A model generated the notes under the pieces. The model did not search any database, had not been told where the DNA came from, and saw only the letters and a list, made by a program, of their open reading frames with translations. 64,000 bases of DNA from Cryptomeria japonica (lineage: Eukaryota > Streptophyta > Pinopsida > Cupressales > Cupressaceae). The translations under genes were made by a program, and so were the position numbers. Each line of letters opens with the position of its first letter. Position 1 is the stretch's first letter. The stretch lies in NCBI RefSeq assembly GCF_030272615.1, contig NC_081410.1:191413619-191477618 (forward strand), read 5' to 3'. Shown in pieces: positions 44,713 to 55,644 of this stretch.

Positions 44713-44965
44713 TTTGAACCTATGTGGTCGTGTTGTCATTGCCTAAAAAATCCTCTCTCATTTTTGGGCATCTCGATTCCATTTTCTTGTGGTGAGATTT
44801 TTCAAAAACTGTCAGTGAGAGGTGGCAAAATACTGCATCTTTCGTTCTTCTTGTCGTGGAAACGGACCGTCAGCGCGAGTGCATTTGGGTGGCCGGTTTT
44901 ACGCTAGGTGTGCCTTTGTCTCACTCCCCAAGGCATCTAATCATTACGAGCCACCTCATAGCGAC

Positions 44966-45608
44966 GAGTAACATTAGCATCTTTAGTGCGTGATTTCGAA
45001 CCAATGGCTTGGTATGCATCAAAAAGATTTCTCACAATGGTTCTTTCCCTATTATTTTCGGATGTTCTTAACCCCAAAATTTTCATTGTCTCTCTAAATT
45101 TCAGATTTTTAATCATTTCAACAACTAATTGGCATATTCCACTTTGATTTAAGTTTTCAAAATGATTATTCCAAATTCTTCTAACCGTTCTTCTACAAGT
45201 TCTTTCAGATATTTTATCATGCATTGGCTTCACAATATATTCATCAATATCTATTAGGAACTTTGGTTTTCTACGAATTATTCTAAGAGGTGTTAAGATT
45301 GGTGCATGCTCTTCATTTTCATTAGGTGCATTGATCACATCAAATTTAAATGGTATATCTTCTTCAATTTCATTAACATGTGCATTCACCGAATCATTTT
45401 CAAATGGTGTATGTTCATTGCATTCATCATATGTATTTGAATTGGTGTATGTTGATCATTTTTATTTGGTGCATTCATCATATCAATTTCAATTGTTGAA
45501 TGTTCATCACTTTCATTAGGTGCATTAGATGGCGTACCTTCACGTAATCTCTTCATACGCTCCCTTTGTCTTTCCTTTGCTGCCTCTCTTGTTCTTTCCC
45601 ATTGTCCT
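44966..45608 (-). pseudogene. Unknown exon with NAPN repeats and basic C-terminal region
   Basis: The minus-strand sequence begins after a plausible acceptor (TTATGTGTAG, about 45609) and encodes an Arg/Lys/Glu helix (REAAKERQRERMKRLREG), then imperfect ~20-residue repeats with NAPNESDEH, NAPNKNDQH and NAPNENEEH, then a likely folded basic part (RTCRRTVRRIWNNHFENL and CQLVVEMIKNL). One frameshift lies near 45390. It abuts the end of the 349-bp array. I do not recognise it. A regulatory or transposase-related exon is possible. Confidence 0.45.
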
Positions 45609-45639
45609 ACACATAACATCATGATGACAATCCACAATC

Positions 45640-46110
45640 AAATAGCAAAAAAACAACAAATGATCATAATTTTGTTATAATCTAAAGTAACAATAATAAA
45701 ATAACTTTAAAAAAAATGAAAATACAAGACAAATCAATCATGATCAAAGCAAAAAAACAACAAATGATCATGATTTTGTTATAATCTAAAGTAACAATGA
45801 TAAAATAACTTAAAAAACAATCCAATATACGAGATAAATCAATCATTCCAAAGCAAAAGTGACAAAAGAATATGAAAACTTGACTGTTACTGTCCTAGAA
45901 AATCATGTGCACAAGTAGTGAGGCCTTCAAACAAATTGCAATGCTGGTTTTTAGGCCGTTGGGACTAAAATATATTAAGATTTTCCCATAACCCTGTACC
46001 TTTTATGTCAACATTCACAATTTCTCATAACCCATATGGGTTATGTAGAACTAGAAGTTTTGGCCTTAGTTCTACATAACTCGTACATGTTATGTAGAAC
46101 TAGGAAAAGG
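45640..46110. repeat. Duplicated AT-rich segment and second palindrome cluster
   Basis: A ~95-base segment with GCAAAAAAACAACAAATGAT is repeated (45645 and 45748). At 46026-46045 CATAACCCAT and its complement form a perfect 20-bp palindrome, and at 46069-46100 GTTCTACATAAC...GTTATGTAGAAC forms a 32-bp imperfect palindrome of the family seen at 37830. Confidence 0.75.
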
Positions 46111-46129
46111 AGAGGGGGAGATTGGGAAA

Positions 46130-46204
<75 letters not shown>

Positions 46205-46480
46205 GGAAAAGGAGTGGGAGAGAGGGAGAGGGAGAAAGAGGGAGATTGGGAAAAGGAGAGGGGGAGAGGGGGAGAGGGAGAGAGGGAGAGAGAGGGAGAT
46301 TGGGAAAATGAGAGGGAGAGAGAGAGAGGGGGGTAAGAGAGAGAATAGGGGATATGCAGAGAGGGAGATTGGGAAAATGAGAGGGAGAGAGAGAGAGGGG
46401 GGTAAGAGAGAGAATAGGGGATATGCAGAGAGGGGGATTGGGAAAAGGGGATATGTAGAGAGGGAGATTGGGAAAAGGAT

Positions 46481-46579
<99 letters not shown>

Positions 46580-46685
46580 ACAAATTGGGAGAGAGGGAGA
46601 GGGAGAGAGAGGGAGAGAAAGAGAGATAAGATAATGAGAGGAGGAGGGAGAGGGGGGGAGGGGGAGGGGGAGAGAAATAGAGAGA

Positions 46686-46783
<98 letters not shown>

Positions 46784-47150
46784 ATAAGGAGAGGGGGAGG
46801 GAGAGAGAGGGGGAGAGATAAAGGACAAATTGGGAGAGAGGGAGAGGGAGAGAGAGGGCAGAGATGGGGAGAATAAGATAAAGAGAGGGAGAGGCAGAGA
46901 GAGGGAGAGAAAGAGAAAGAGAGATAAGATAACGAGAGGGGGAGGGAGAGGGGGGGAGGGGGAGGGGGAGGGGGAGAGAAACAGAGAGAAGGGGGAGAGG
47001 GTGAGAATAAGATAGGATAATGAGAGAGAGAGAGTAGGAGGAGCAGAGGGTGAGAGACATGAGGTAGAGAGAGAACAAGAAGGAGAAAAGGGTGAGAGAA
47101 TCGAAAAAGGGAGAAGTGTGAGGGGGAGAGAGATGAGATAGAACTCAAGG
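46111..47150. repeat. GA-rich microsatellite block
   Basis: About 1 kb of purine-only or nearly purine-only plus strand with long pure (GA)n runs at about 46132-46200, 46484-46576 and 46689-46780, and GGGAGAGGGAGA variants between. Two ~80-base units around GGGGGGTAAGAGAGAGAATA are directly repeated (46318-46430). The long frames through it are artefacts of the repeat. Confidence 0.95.
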
Positions 47151-49768
47151 AAGATAATTAGGGCTCAGAATAGACAAAGACAATGATGGGGGAAGGAAGA
47201 CGAGAGAGAGGAATAGAAGAGATGCATGCATGTATACAAACATATATCTATATAAATATATGTATATATAACTATAGATATGCATATATACATACATAAA
47301 CACATATTATCTAGGTATGTCTAAAACATGTGTAGTAAATGCTAAGTTTTCAAGCATACATTATTATGTCTTCATAACCCATACGGGTTTTGTGAAACAA
47401 AAAAAATGTTTTTAGTTTTACATAACGTAACCCATATGGGTTACTTAAAATTGCAAATAGTACTTTTTGTTTTTCAAAGCCCATGTAGGTTTTGGCTTGG
47501 TAAGAGGGTTGGAAAACGACCCTAAGGCTTGCAAGCCCATTTTCCCCCCTTTTTTGTCCCTTTACGCATTTTTTCATCCTCCAACATGATTTCTTGACTT
47601 CATCATCATCAGGTTTACAAATGATCAAGTGGGTATCTCTAAAATTACCACCATAATCTCACACATCTTCTTAGTTTTCTGACCATATAATTTTTTCTAT
47701 TTTTGGACAACATTAGCATAGTAAACTTTAATTTTCTTTATCAGTGCCTTGACAGTCCTCATAGACATATGTCTACCATTTTTTTAATAACTTTTGATAT
47801 ACTTGACCAAATTCAAAATAAATTACATATTATTGTTCTTCACTAGACTCTATACACTTTTAATTTTTTTTGATTATTTTGATGCAAGTTATGCCCAGCA
47901 CACGAACAAGTACCAATTTTTCAGGACGCGGTCACTTCCAAAAATCATAAAAAAAAATACTCAACGAAAAATTATAAAAAAATACACAAATTCTAGATCT
48001 CACTCTTACCTATCATCCTACCAAAGGGTTTTGCAAAATACCAAATCTAACTATATATTTTGTGCAACGCATGAAAACAGCTATGTTATATTTTCTGGAA
48101 AAATCAGGAATAGTTTTGAGTGCATGAAAGGTTTGACCCTCTATCTTATCCAATTTTTTTCAAAAAAATAGTTTAGAAACTAGATTCAAAATACTACAAT
48201 TCTTATTCTTTTCTCAACTCCTAGTTTTGAGTGCATGACCTTCAAATAGCTCTTTGAAGTTTAGGTTTACCTGTTTTCAGAAGAAAAAAAAAAAGAAAAA
48301 AAATGTGGCCACTTATACCCCTCTTTTTGTTCACCATCTTGGTGCACTTACCCCAAGACAAAGCGCCAAAGCTTTTACAACACTTTAAATCCCTTTTAGA
48401 AATAACAAGAACAAATGAGGCCAGAAGATTGAGCACAGAATGTCATAGACTCTTCATTGTTGGAAAGATAACAAAATGCACAAAGTGACAAAGACATAGG
48501 GCAAAATATTTAGATCTTTCTGCAAGAAGCACCCACAAAGGCTCGCAAGGGGCATTCCTATTATCTCTCTAAAATAATTATTCCCTACAAAATTTTCTTA
48601 CCAATTGTCATAGTATAACTCCAAATCCCAAATTGCTGTAGATAATTGAAAGAGTAAAAACATGATTCAACGACCTGTGCATCTGTGATGAAATTATTAA
48701 AGCTAGAAACCATAACAATTAATAGCTACATTCATTTGAGACGATATAGAGCTGTAAATTCATCCATAAAACAAAAAGAAACATACAACAGAGGCAAACT
48801 AGGCACAATCTGATATGTTTTTCTTCCTATCAATTGACTAATTATAATGCTAAGGTCTAAACTAAAATCGTAGCTATTTTTTAAGTGTTCTTCTTCAAAA
48901 TTGGTAAATAATTGGAACCCCATTTTTACAATACGCACACAGGCTTATATAGAGAAAACCTCTCTAATCCAAAAGGGCGATTGAAACTAGAAAGGCTCTT
49001 GCATATCTTTCGCCTGTCCACCATCATCATGGAGGTTTTTGCTGCTGTCGTGATCTTGATCTTTGCATCATTATTTTCCTCCCAAGTGCGCAACATGAGC
49101 GCCACCTGTAAATTCCCTTTTCTTGTTGCAACCACTTGATCACACAAGCCTCTTCTTGCATCCCTCCTCCCTTGAAAGAAACAATGACACACTTTCATTC
49201 TATCTCTGGGCTCATAATATTCTTAGGTTTCCACTTTGTCGACACGTGACATGCTAGCGGAACCTTTAGAGCATTCTTTTCCTTTTTCTTTTGGAAACCT
49301 TGCGGTGTTGACACATGCCACTACCACACCCCTTTGGGAGAATAAAAAGCCACAATCTTGTTGAAAATTGCATTGTGCTGACACGTGGTGCACTCATTCC
49401 TCCTCTCTGCTAGAGGCAACTAGTCAGTCTCAACTTGGCGAGATTGTAACTTTCCGCTTGGTGGTCGAAATCTGAAAACTGCTTACACTATTGGAAAGGT
49501 CTTCAAAAGATCTAATTTCAATCCCTTAACACCATGCCTTCAACTATCAATTTAAATGACAGGGGACAGTTTTGACTCCAAATTTCACTCCGAAGGCCTC
49601 CCAAAATGCAAAATACTAAAACATAAGAGAAATACCATAAATTGGATTTTTTGATTTTTCTCATCTTTGATCGGTCTGAATCTCCTTCGAGCTAATTTTG
49701 ACATGTTTCCATCAATGCCTAGATCATAAACCCCTGAAAGTATAAATATTATCTATAGTTTTTTGTTC
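47151..49768. other. Mosaic repeat sequence, no clear gene
   Basis: Contains a third cluster of the palindrome family (47370-47500, for example AACCCATACGGGTTTT and GTAACCCATATGGGTTAC), a (TA)-rich stretch (47230-47310), a TATA-like TTATATAG at 48944, and GACACGTG words at 49240 and 49380. The last ~800 bases may be an LTR, because a PBS-like site follows at 49769, but its left end cannot be placed. Confidence 0.4.
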
Positions 49769-49788
49769 TTGGCGACTCTATGGGGGAC
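49769..49788 (+). other. PBS-like site of a Tat/Ogre-type element
   Basis: TTGGCGACTCTATGGGGGAC resembles the TGGCGACTC...GGGGAC primer site of Tat/Ogre retrotransposons, usually assigned to Arg-tRNA. It would place an LTR end immediately to the left in plus orientation. Confidence 0.5.
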
Positions 49789-50289
49789 CTTTGCTTGTAG
49801 AGGTTGAACCCAAAATCCTCTGGTTTCACAAACCAGAATGCCTTATTCATGCATAAAGGGAGCTTTCACCTTGCTGATTTGTTCCAAATATGTCATATCA
49901 ATTTTCAATGACAAATCAAAAGGGCACACAAATGTCAACATTAGAAAACCAATAGCCTTAGCTATCCATTGGGCATAGAGTCATGAAGAGGATCCACAAA
50001 ACATGTGCACTACTACACTTGGAGGAAAACTAGAAACCAAAATATGCATTCTCTTAAGGAGAATGCAACATGTGCAACTACACTTCTTAGAAAGGAAAAA
50101 ACATCTAACTATTATTTACATGATCTTCAAATTCTGTAAGGAAATTAAACAAAACCATTAACTGGCTTATCAAAGTAACTTCCCTTTTTGACCAACTTTT
50201 GATGCTTCACATGTTCTTGGGAAATTAGGAAGAATGGAAAAAATAATAAGCATCTAACAGACTATTGGAATGCCTCCCATAGTTCAGGA
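49789..50289. other. Unassigned stretch after the PBS-like site
   Basis: No coding sequence recognised. It resembles a retroelement leader. Confidence 0.35.
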
Positions 50290-51880
50290 ACAAAGAATCT
50301 CACCCATTCTTGACTAGTATCTTCTTGTAGTGAGTGGGCGGGCTGAACTTTCTCTCCTTGATACTCATCTCATACTTGAAGGTAAGCATGACCAGGAGCA
50401 ACTTGTAGCTCTCCAGCTAAGCTAGACGCCAGATAGGGCATCCTTGCGAAAGTATCAAGTCTAGGCAATCAAAATTGGACTTGCAGTCATGCTCTGCTTC
50501 CTTTGGGTCTTGTTGATTAACAGGGTTTGGTCCTGATGGCTCATCTAATGGTATGAGAACCTCCTCCTACTGTGCACACTTATAATGATCCTCCAACTTA
50601 GGAGATGATGGTTTGATGTTAATAGATGAGTAGAAAACTTATAACTTGTCCTAGAATTTATCTTAATCAACATCTTCCTTGCTTCCTTCCATGATAGAGA
50701 TCACCCTTACTTCACAACAGTTCTCATGATGATCCAAAGATGCATGAAGCTTCTCCTCTTGTTCAACCTCGGGAGCTTCCTCATATTCACGTGATCTACT
50801 ATGCTCTTTAGCACTTGCTTGCTTCTTTAAGATTTCTGCCACAGTAGAAATGGAAAAATCATTTTCCTCATGGTCAATAAAGAAAGGAAGTTCATCAAAT
50901 GAGAGGAATAAATCCTCTTCTTCATTTTTCTCCTTTGTCTAGTTCATACCTTGTTGAGACAATTGTTTGTCTACATTTTTATATTGTGCTAAGGATGGTT
51001 CTTCAACCTTGCAAGCACATGGAAGCTCACAACCATCAAATTGCTCCTCTTCTTTTTTCTATTCATAAGACTAATCAACCTTCCAAACAACAGGTCCACC
51101 CTTAAAAAGTGAAATGGTAGTAGGGCCAGAGAGCTGAGGGGGGAATATTTTTTGCAAAAATGCTTGAGGGGGCTCATGAAAAGGCATTCCTTATTTGATG
51201 CTTGGGATTTCAAATTCAGGAGCCCCATTGGTTGATTTCTCCTCTAGCATGAGCTACTTTTCAATGGCTGCTAGCTGTCTGATCTCTTCTTCCCCAACAT
51301 AAACTTGCATTGCAAGAAAATTCTCTTGCTATTTTCTTCGAGCCTCTACCCATTGTTGCTGAAGCTGGGCCTGGTAAGAAATTTGGTCTTGTTGTAGATA
51401 GTATTCTTTCTCCTCCTCAATAGCCTTCAACGGCTCTTGGAAACTCATCATTATTTCTTTGATGCTAACATTTTTCCAAGTTTCTTACATTTTGATGCTG
51501 GGGGAAGGGGTTGACATGTTGATGGGAGACATAATAAGCCTATTTTGGTTGTTGGTAATCATATGCAGGTTACCAAAAAGGTTGTATAGGGGTGGGTGAG
51601 AGGCAAGCATTAGGAAGTTGCTCATAACTTGTTGTAGTAGGGGAATATGAAGAAAAACTAGAAGCATAGCTAGCTTGATATTGTTGATAGGGAGGTGAAA
51701 TGATTGCATTTTCATGGAAAGGAGGTGGAAACATGCACTATTTGTAATATCCTTCCACACTAAAGCAGAAGGAAAACGAAAGATTTGTAGATAATGTTCT
51801 AAACAAGAGCAAAATGTTTGCTCAAAACAGAGAATCAAGTACATACCAATTAGAATCACCCAAACGATTCGAACTTGCAG
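50290..51880 (-). pseudogene. Decayed Gag-like/accessory frame of a minus-strand retroelement
   Basis: Downstream of the minus-strand PBS the translation begins with a Pro/Tyr/Gln/Ser-rich part (SPPYQQYQASYASSFSSYSP, about 51740-51500). It then has, in another frame, a coiled coil starting MSFQEPLKAIEEEKEYY at 51448, a central Glu/Asp-rich region and an end, VRFFVPELWEAFQ, near 50290. Several stops are TAG (for example after RRK and after AIEK), and others are TAA. The layout suits a non-autonomous element. No zinc knuckle or pol domain is seen. Confidence 0.5.
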
Positions 51881-51979
51881 AGTCACTAGGTGCTTGTAGA
51901 ATGCCTCCTCAAGGCTGAAAATGCTGAAAAATACACCAAATCTCCTACGAGCGATGTAAAACTCACAAAATTAGGTCCC

Positions 51980-52001
51980 ATCAGGCATGCCAAAAAATAC
52001 T
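51980..52001 (-). other. PBS-like site beside the right LTR fragment
   Basis: Minus-strand TTTTTTGGCATGCCTGATGG follows the LTR end, like the PBS of the element at 3187-15701 (TTTTGGCACGCCTAGTGG). It supports a minus-strand retroelement inside the composite insertion. Confidence 0.55.
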
Positions 52002-52049
52002 CACTGGAATTTTAGAAGCAAACTCTTCAAATTTTAGAGGGGATGAAAA
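52002..52049 (-). repeat. Short LTR fragment
   Basis: GGAATTTTAGAAGCAAACTC and the following bases match 37600-37640 (GGGATTTTAGAAGACAACTC). Only about 48 bases remain before the chromovirus LTR resumes. Confidence 0.5.
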
Positions 52050-52359
52050 GGAATATTTCAATTGGTGCTTTAAAATGAACTTAGCATAGATATTTATATG
52101 ATGCTTTATGTGGTTAATGAGTGATAGTTAGTTTTTCTTAGTAGTGACGTCAGGGAACCCTTAGAGTTTTGTTATGAGATGTGATTAATTTTTTAACTTA
52201 ATATTGTTGTAATTCATCTATGTTATGGAATGCATTTACTTAATGTTGTATTGAGTTAAAAGATGAATGATATGTATGTTTCCTTTTGAAAAAATATATT
52301 TGCTTTATATTTGGGTTGATAGTTGTTAATACTCTAGGGTTCCCCGGTAGGGTGTTACA
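52050..52359 (+). repeat. 3' LTR of the chromovirus, second part
   Basis: CTTTAAAATGAACTTAGCAT onward matches 18139-18431 of the 5' LTR and ends GGGTGTTACA, the inverted counterpart of TGTAGTACCC at 34157. Confidence 0.8.
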
Positions 52360-53898
52360 TGTTCTCCTTCCCCACTTTTATGTTCAAAGATGTTATCTTT
52401 ATTAAATATCTCCTATCTTTTTAGGCATATATATTTTTTAGGCAAATATCTCTTCATCCTTCAATCACACATCCCTCAAAAGGATCCCCTTACACTTGTT
52501 GTAAGATATCTCTTTTACAACTATCTCTTCCTTGCTTAAAGATTTGAGGCGTCTTTAGCTTGGAGTGTATGTACCTTTCCATCACCTTGCATTTTCATAT
52601 CGAATCCCTCAACTTGGAGAAGCATGTTATCCCATCGTGAGATAGTCCTTGAAAATCAAATTAGTTGCCTCCATCCTTCATGTATCCATTTCCATCCCAA
52701 TAGTTTGTTCATCAACCCATAATGCTTTATGTCTTGCTAAACAGTAGGGGCAATTAAATACATCATGCTTAAGAATAAATATTGATATATGTTTTATACC
52801 TCAATCACTGATTTGGATTTGTTTTTCAAAAATCCAAAAGAATAAAAAAAAAATTAAAATCCAAAAAAAATTAAAAATCTTTTCAAAATCCAAAAAAAAC
52901 GTTCAAAATAAAAAATAAAAAAACTTTTCAAATCCAAAAATCAAAGAATTTCAAAAATCCCCCAAAAAATAAAGAAGTTAAAAAAAAAGAAAATACAAAC
53001 AAAAAAAATCTAAATAATTTAAAAAAATCCAAAATTCATAATAGTTTATCTTTTGCTAAGACACTGACACTTCAAACAAGCACAATGAAAAACATTACAT
53101 AAAATACAGAGCTTAACAAATCACGAATCAATAGACAAACTACTAAGCTAGCCTACAACCTGATCGATCAATTGCCTAATGAACATTATAATTCTTTGTC
53201 AACTATCTTTTGTCTTATACATGTTACATTATTGAAACTAGACCTATTGTCTTATACAAGATGATTCGTTCCTAAAATTAGACACCATCATTATCATGCT
53301 ACCGAGAACACTTAAGTTTGGCAAAAAGATCCAAATTGTTTTTGACTTGTTTGGTCCAGTGATTCTTATCTTTTATTTGATTTATCTTGTATCATGTTCC
53401 TATGCTACTCGAGGATACAACAAGTGATTAGAGAAGCGAGGATGGATCATGATTTTTATCATTTGTTTGGATTGTATATGCCTATGCAAAGGGATAGCAT
53501 CATCACCTTGATCTTTCCATACCTTGATGCAAATATATCCATTTGCAAAATAATAAGTTCAATGATGATATAACGCTAACATATACACAAGTCTTAATCA
53601 CCACCATCCTTTCTATTCATCCATTCCTATCCATAACTACTTCCATGGCCATTAATTTACCATCTCCTTATTCATTTTCTTCTAATGTTATCCCTATCTT
53701 TCCTTTTAAGAGCACACATGTGTTCTCCTAACCCACCCATCCTCTTGAGGGGGCATCATCCTACTACCTTATCACCCTTCCTCGTCCTTCACATGGCTAG
53801 GGCATCATGACTCTAGTCCTTATCCCTTTCCTACCCACTATGTTTTAATCTTCTTTGAAACAACAAGATAAACTGCATTGTCTCAAAGAGGGGCAAAA
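52360..53898 (+). mobile_element. Internal 3' region of a further Tat-like element
   Basis: No coding sequence remains. An A-rich tract (about 52805-53035, units like AAAATCCAAAAAA) and a closing polypurine tract CTCAAAGAGGGGCAAAA (53882-53898) parallel the arrangement before the LTR of the young element. Everything 5' of this was lost or displaced when the chromovirus inserted. Confidence 0.55.
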
Positions 53899-54770
53899 TG
53901 TAAACACCTGTCCCTATTTAATTAAATGAATATTTATTATTTATTTAATTATTTCCCATTAGTTTTCTTCTATTACAAAATGTAGACACCTAAAATTGTC
54001 CTTACTTTTTTTTGTTGGTACCTAAAATTGTCCTTAATTAAATGAATATTTATTATTTAATTATTTCTCATTAATTTTCTTCTGTTAATTAAATAATAAT
54101 TTTAATTTATTTAATTAATTCTTAAGCCCTTTCTTTCTAAATATTTTTATTCACTTAATTATCCTATAATACAAAAAAGAATACTAGTCCAAAAAATGGA
54201 ATTGCAAAGGATCCTCTTCTTTTTAATCTTAGCCCTCTACCTTGTTGACATGCATCATAATCTAAAATCATAGGCATGTGACAAGTGTCATATTCCTCTC
54301 CATTCATTTTGTCCTTTCTCCAATGCCCATATTCATTGAATCTAAAAGTCATCCCACCACTTAATCATATCCCTCCATTTTGAAACAATCTCTTAATCCT
54401 ATTCATTTTTACCTACCACTCTTTCACCTCTTAATCCCCCCCTTCATCTCTACCTACCCTCAAATCCTAGTGATTCTTTCCAAGTATGTGACACTTGTTA
54501 ATAAAAATGTAACTTGTATTTTTACTTTCACCAATTCAATAATATGCTTTGATAAATGTTGTCATAATACACTCATACAAACATTTTTTTTATCACATCT
54601 CCATTTGCTCCAAGTTCCTCCCACAATTTCAAGTGAGTGAATGAATGCCCTTAAAAACAAGAGTATAGAACACAAATCAATACAAATGCCCAATATTTGG
54701 TCGAGAACAACTAATGAGAAGGGGGACGAGGTTATGAGAATAGGATCAAGCAATATAAATTGAGTTCACA
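53899..54770 (+). repeat. 3' LTR of the Tat-like element
   Basis: Begins TGTAAACACCTGTCC after the PPT, with AATTAAATGAATATTTATT blocks. A second LTR-like start, TGTAGACACCTAAAATTGTC, occurs 82 bases later at 53981 and a partial third at about 54019. The right end is approximate. Confidence 0.6.
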
Positions 54771-55237
54771 TAAAAATATGCTATTTATAGATCTTTTTTT
54801 ACATAAATAATACTCTAATAAAAATTGGTTAAAAGGTCAAGTGACATTTGATATAATGATGAAGTTGAATGAATCTCAAACAACTTGCTAAAATCCAAAT
54901 CTTCATGAATACAAAACTTTTCATGATCTTCATGAATACAAAACTTTTCATATTTTGAAATGATAAGACTGAAATCATACCTTACAAATAATTTTTTTAT
55001 AAATTTAATAACTTCTTTTTGTAATCATACCTTACAAATAGATTATTTTTTTACATTTTTTAACAACTAATTTTCGCATCTCAAAAATAAATTAAGAAAT
55101 TAAACCACGAGAATGCAATTTTCCCCCTATCCGTATTCGTCCCATCATTAAAATATAACTGTTCATACATCCGTAACCTATCCAAAAAATATTAATTTCA
55201 AGACGAGGTATGGGAAGCATGAAGCACGAAGCATGAA
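54771..55237. other. AT-rich intergenic sequence
   Basis: No gene seen. A short direct repeat (TCTTCATGAATACAAAACTTTTCAT twice, 54899-54955) is present. Confidence 0.4.
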
Positions 55238-55571
55238 ATCATTGAAAAAAGAGCTTAGTGGGAGATCCTATTGACCACCGACCGACTGAGCGGGCAGTGG
55301 GACCTCACGTGCCTTGGATATGGGCCCACCACATTCCAGGCTTCTGCCCAGTGTTAAAGGCACCTTCCTTTTCAATCATAAATAATAAACAAAAATCCCC
55401 AATAATCATTGAAAAAAGAGCTTAGTGGGAGATCCTATTGACCACCGACCGACTGAGCGGGCAGTGGGACCTCACGTGCCTTGGATATGGGCCCACCACA
55501 TTCCAGGCTTCTGCCCAGTGTTAAAGGCACCTTCCTTTTCAATCATAAATAATAAACAAAAATCCCCAATA
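55238..55571 (+). repeat. Exact 167-bp tandem duplication in a promoter-like region
   Basis: Bases 55238-55404 and 55405-55571 read identically. Each unit contains CACGTG (G-box core) within CCTCACGTGCC and TGGGCCCACC, a site II/TCP-like element. The duplication lies about 650-980 bases upstream of the exon at 56216. Perfect identity means it is recent or maintained. Confidence 0.9.
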
Positions 55572-55644
55572 ATGCCCTGTCATTTCATTACCAGAACAGC
55601 TCTTCACAATACCTGCATTCCCTCTAGTTTTTCAGGTCTACACG

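Larger units (their letters stand above)
41513..44965 (+). repeat. ~349-bp tandem array interrupted by a hAT-like element
   Basis: The landmark CGTTTTCCCTTGAGC ends at 41820, 42169, 42518, 42867, 43215 and 43574, a period of 348-359 bases. Units share CACTTATGGATGATC, CTTGTGGTGAGATTTTTTCT and AGTGAGAGGTGGCAAAAT and look about 85-92% alike. About seven units are present once the insertion at 43657-44712 is removed; the array ends in a partial unit at about 44965. The unit length is not a multiple of three, so the short similar frames in each unit are by-products, not a repeat protein. Confidence 0.9.
37506..52049. mobile_element. 14.5-kb composite insertion in the chromovirus LTR
   Basis: LTR sequence matching the 5' copy breaks after GGAAT (37501-37505) and resumes with GGAAT (52050-52054), a 5-bp duplication. 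The insert starts TGTCGATCCC. Its right end (52001-52049) matches 37588-37640, next to a PBS-like site. The left 84 bases are not found at the right end, so the terminal structure is unresolved and rearrangement is likely. Inside are palindromes, a multi-exon pseudogene, a tandem array, a hAT-like insertion, a GA-rich block and retroelement pieces. Confidence 0.55.
17121..52359 (+). mobile_element. Old chromovirus-type Ty3/gypsy element expanded by nested insertions
   Basis: Pieces in correct plus-strand order are LTR homology (17121-18431), an initiator-Met PBS (18435), gag (25855-26376 and 27705-28380), protease to integrase (30727-34140), a polypurine tract (34145) and the 3' LTR (34157-37505 and 52050-52359). 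LTR ends TGTAGTACCC and GGGTGTTACA and the chromodomain-like pol C-terminus point to the Tekay/Del group of chromoviruses. The 5' LTR lacks the first ~2.3 kb present in the 3' LTR. Multiple stops and frameshifts show it is old and inactive. Four separate insertions account for most of its 35-kb span. Confidence 0.75.

Noticed and set aside
46041-47148. Very long open frames of Ser/Leu/Pro (minus) or Arg/Glu (plus) repeats
   Set aside because: They are translations of the GA microsatellite in all frames and are not genes.
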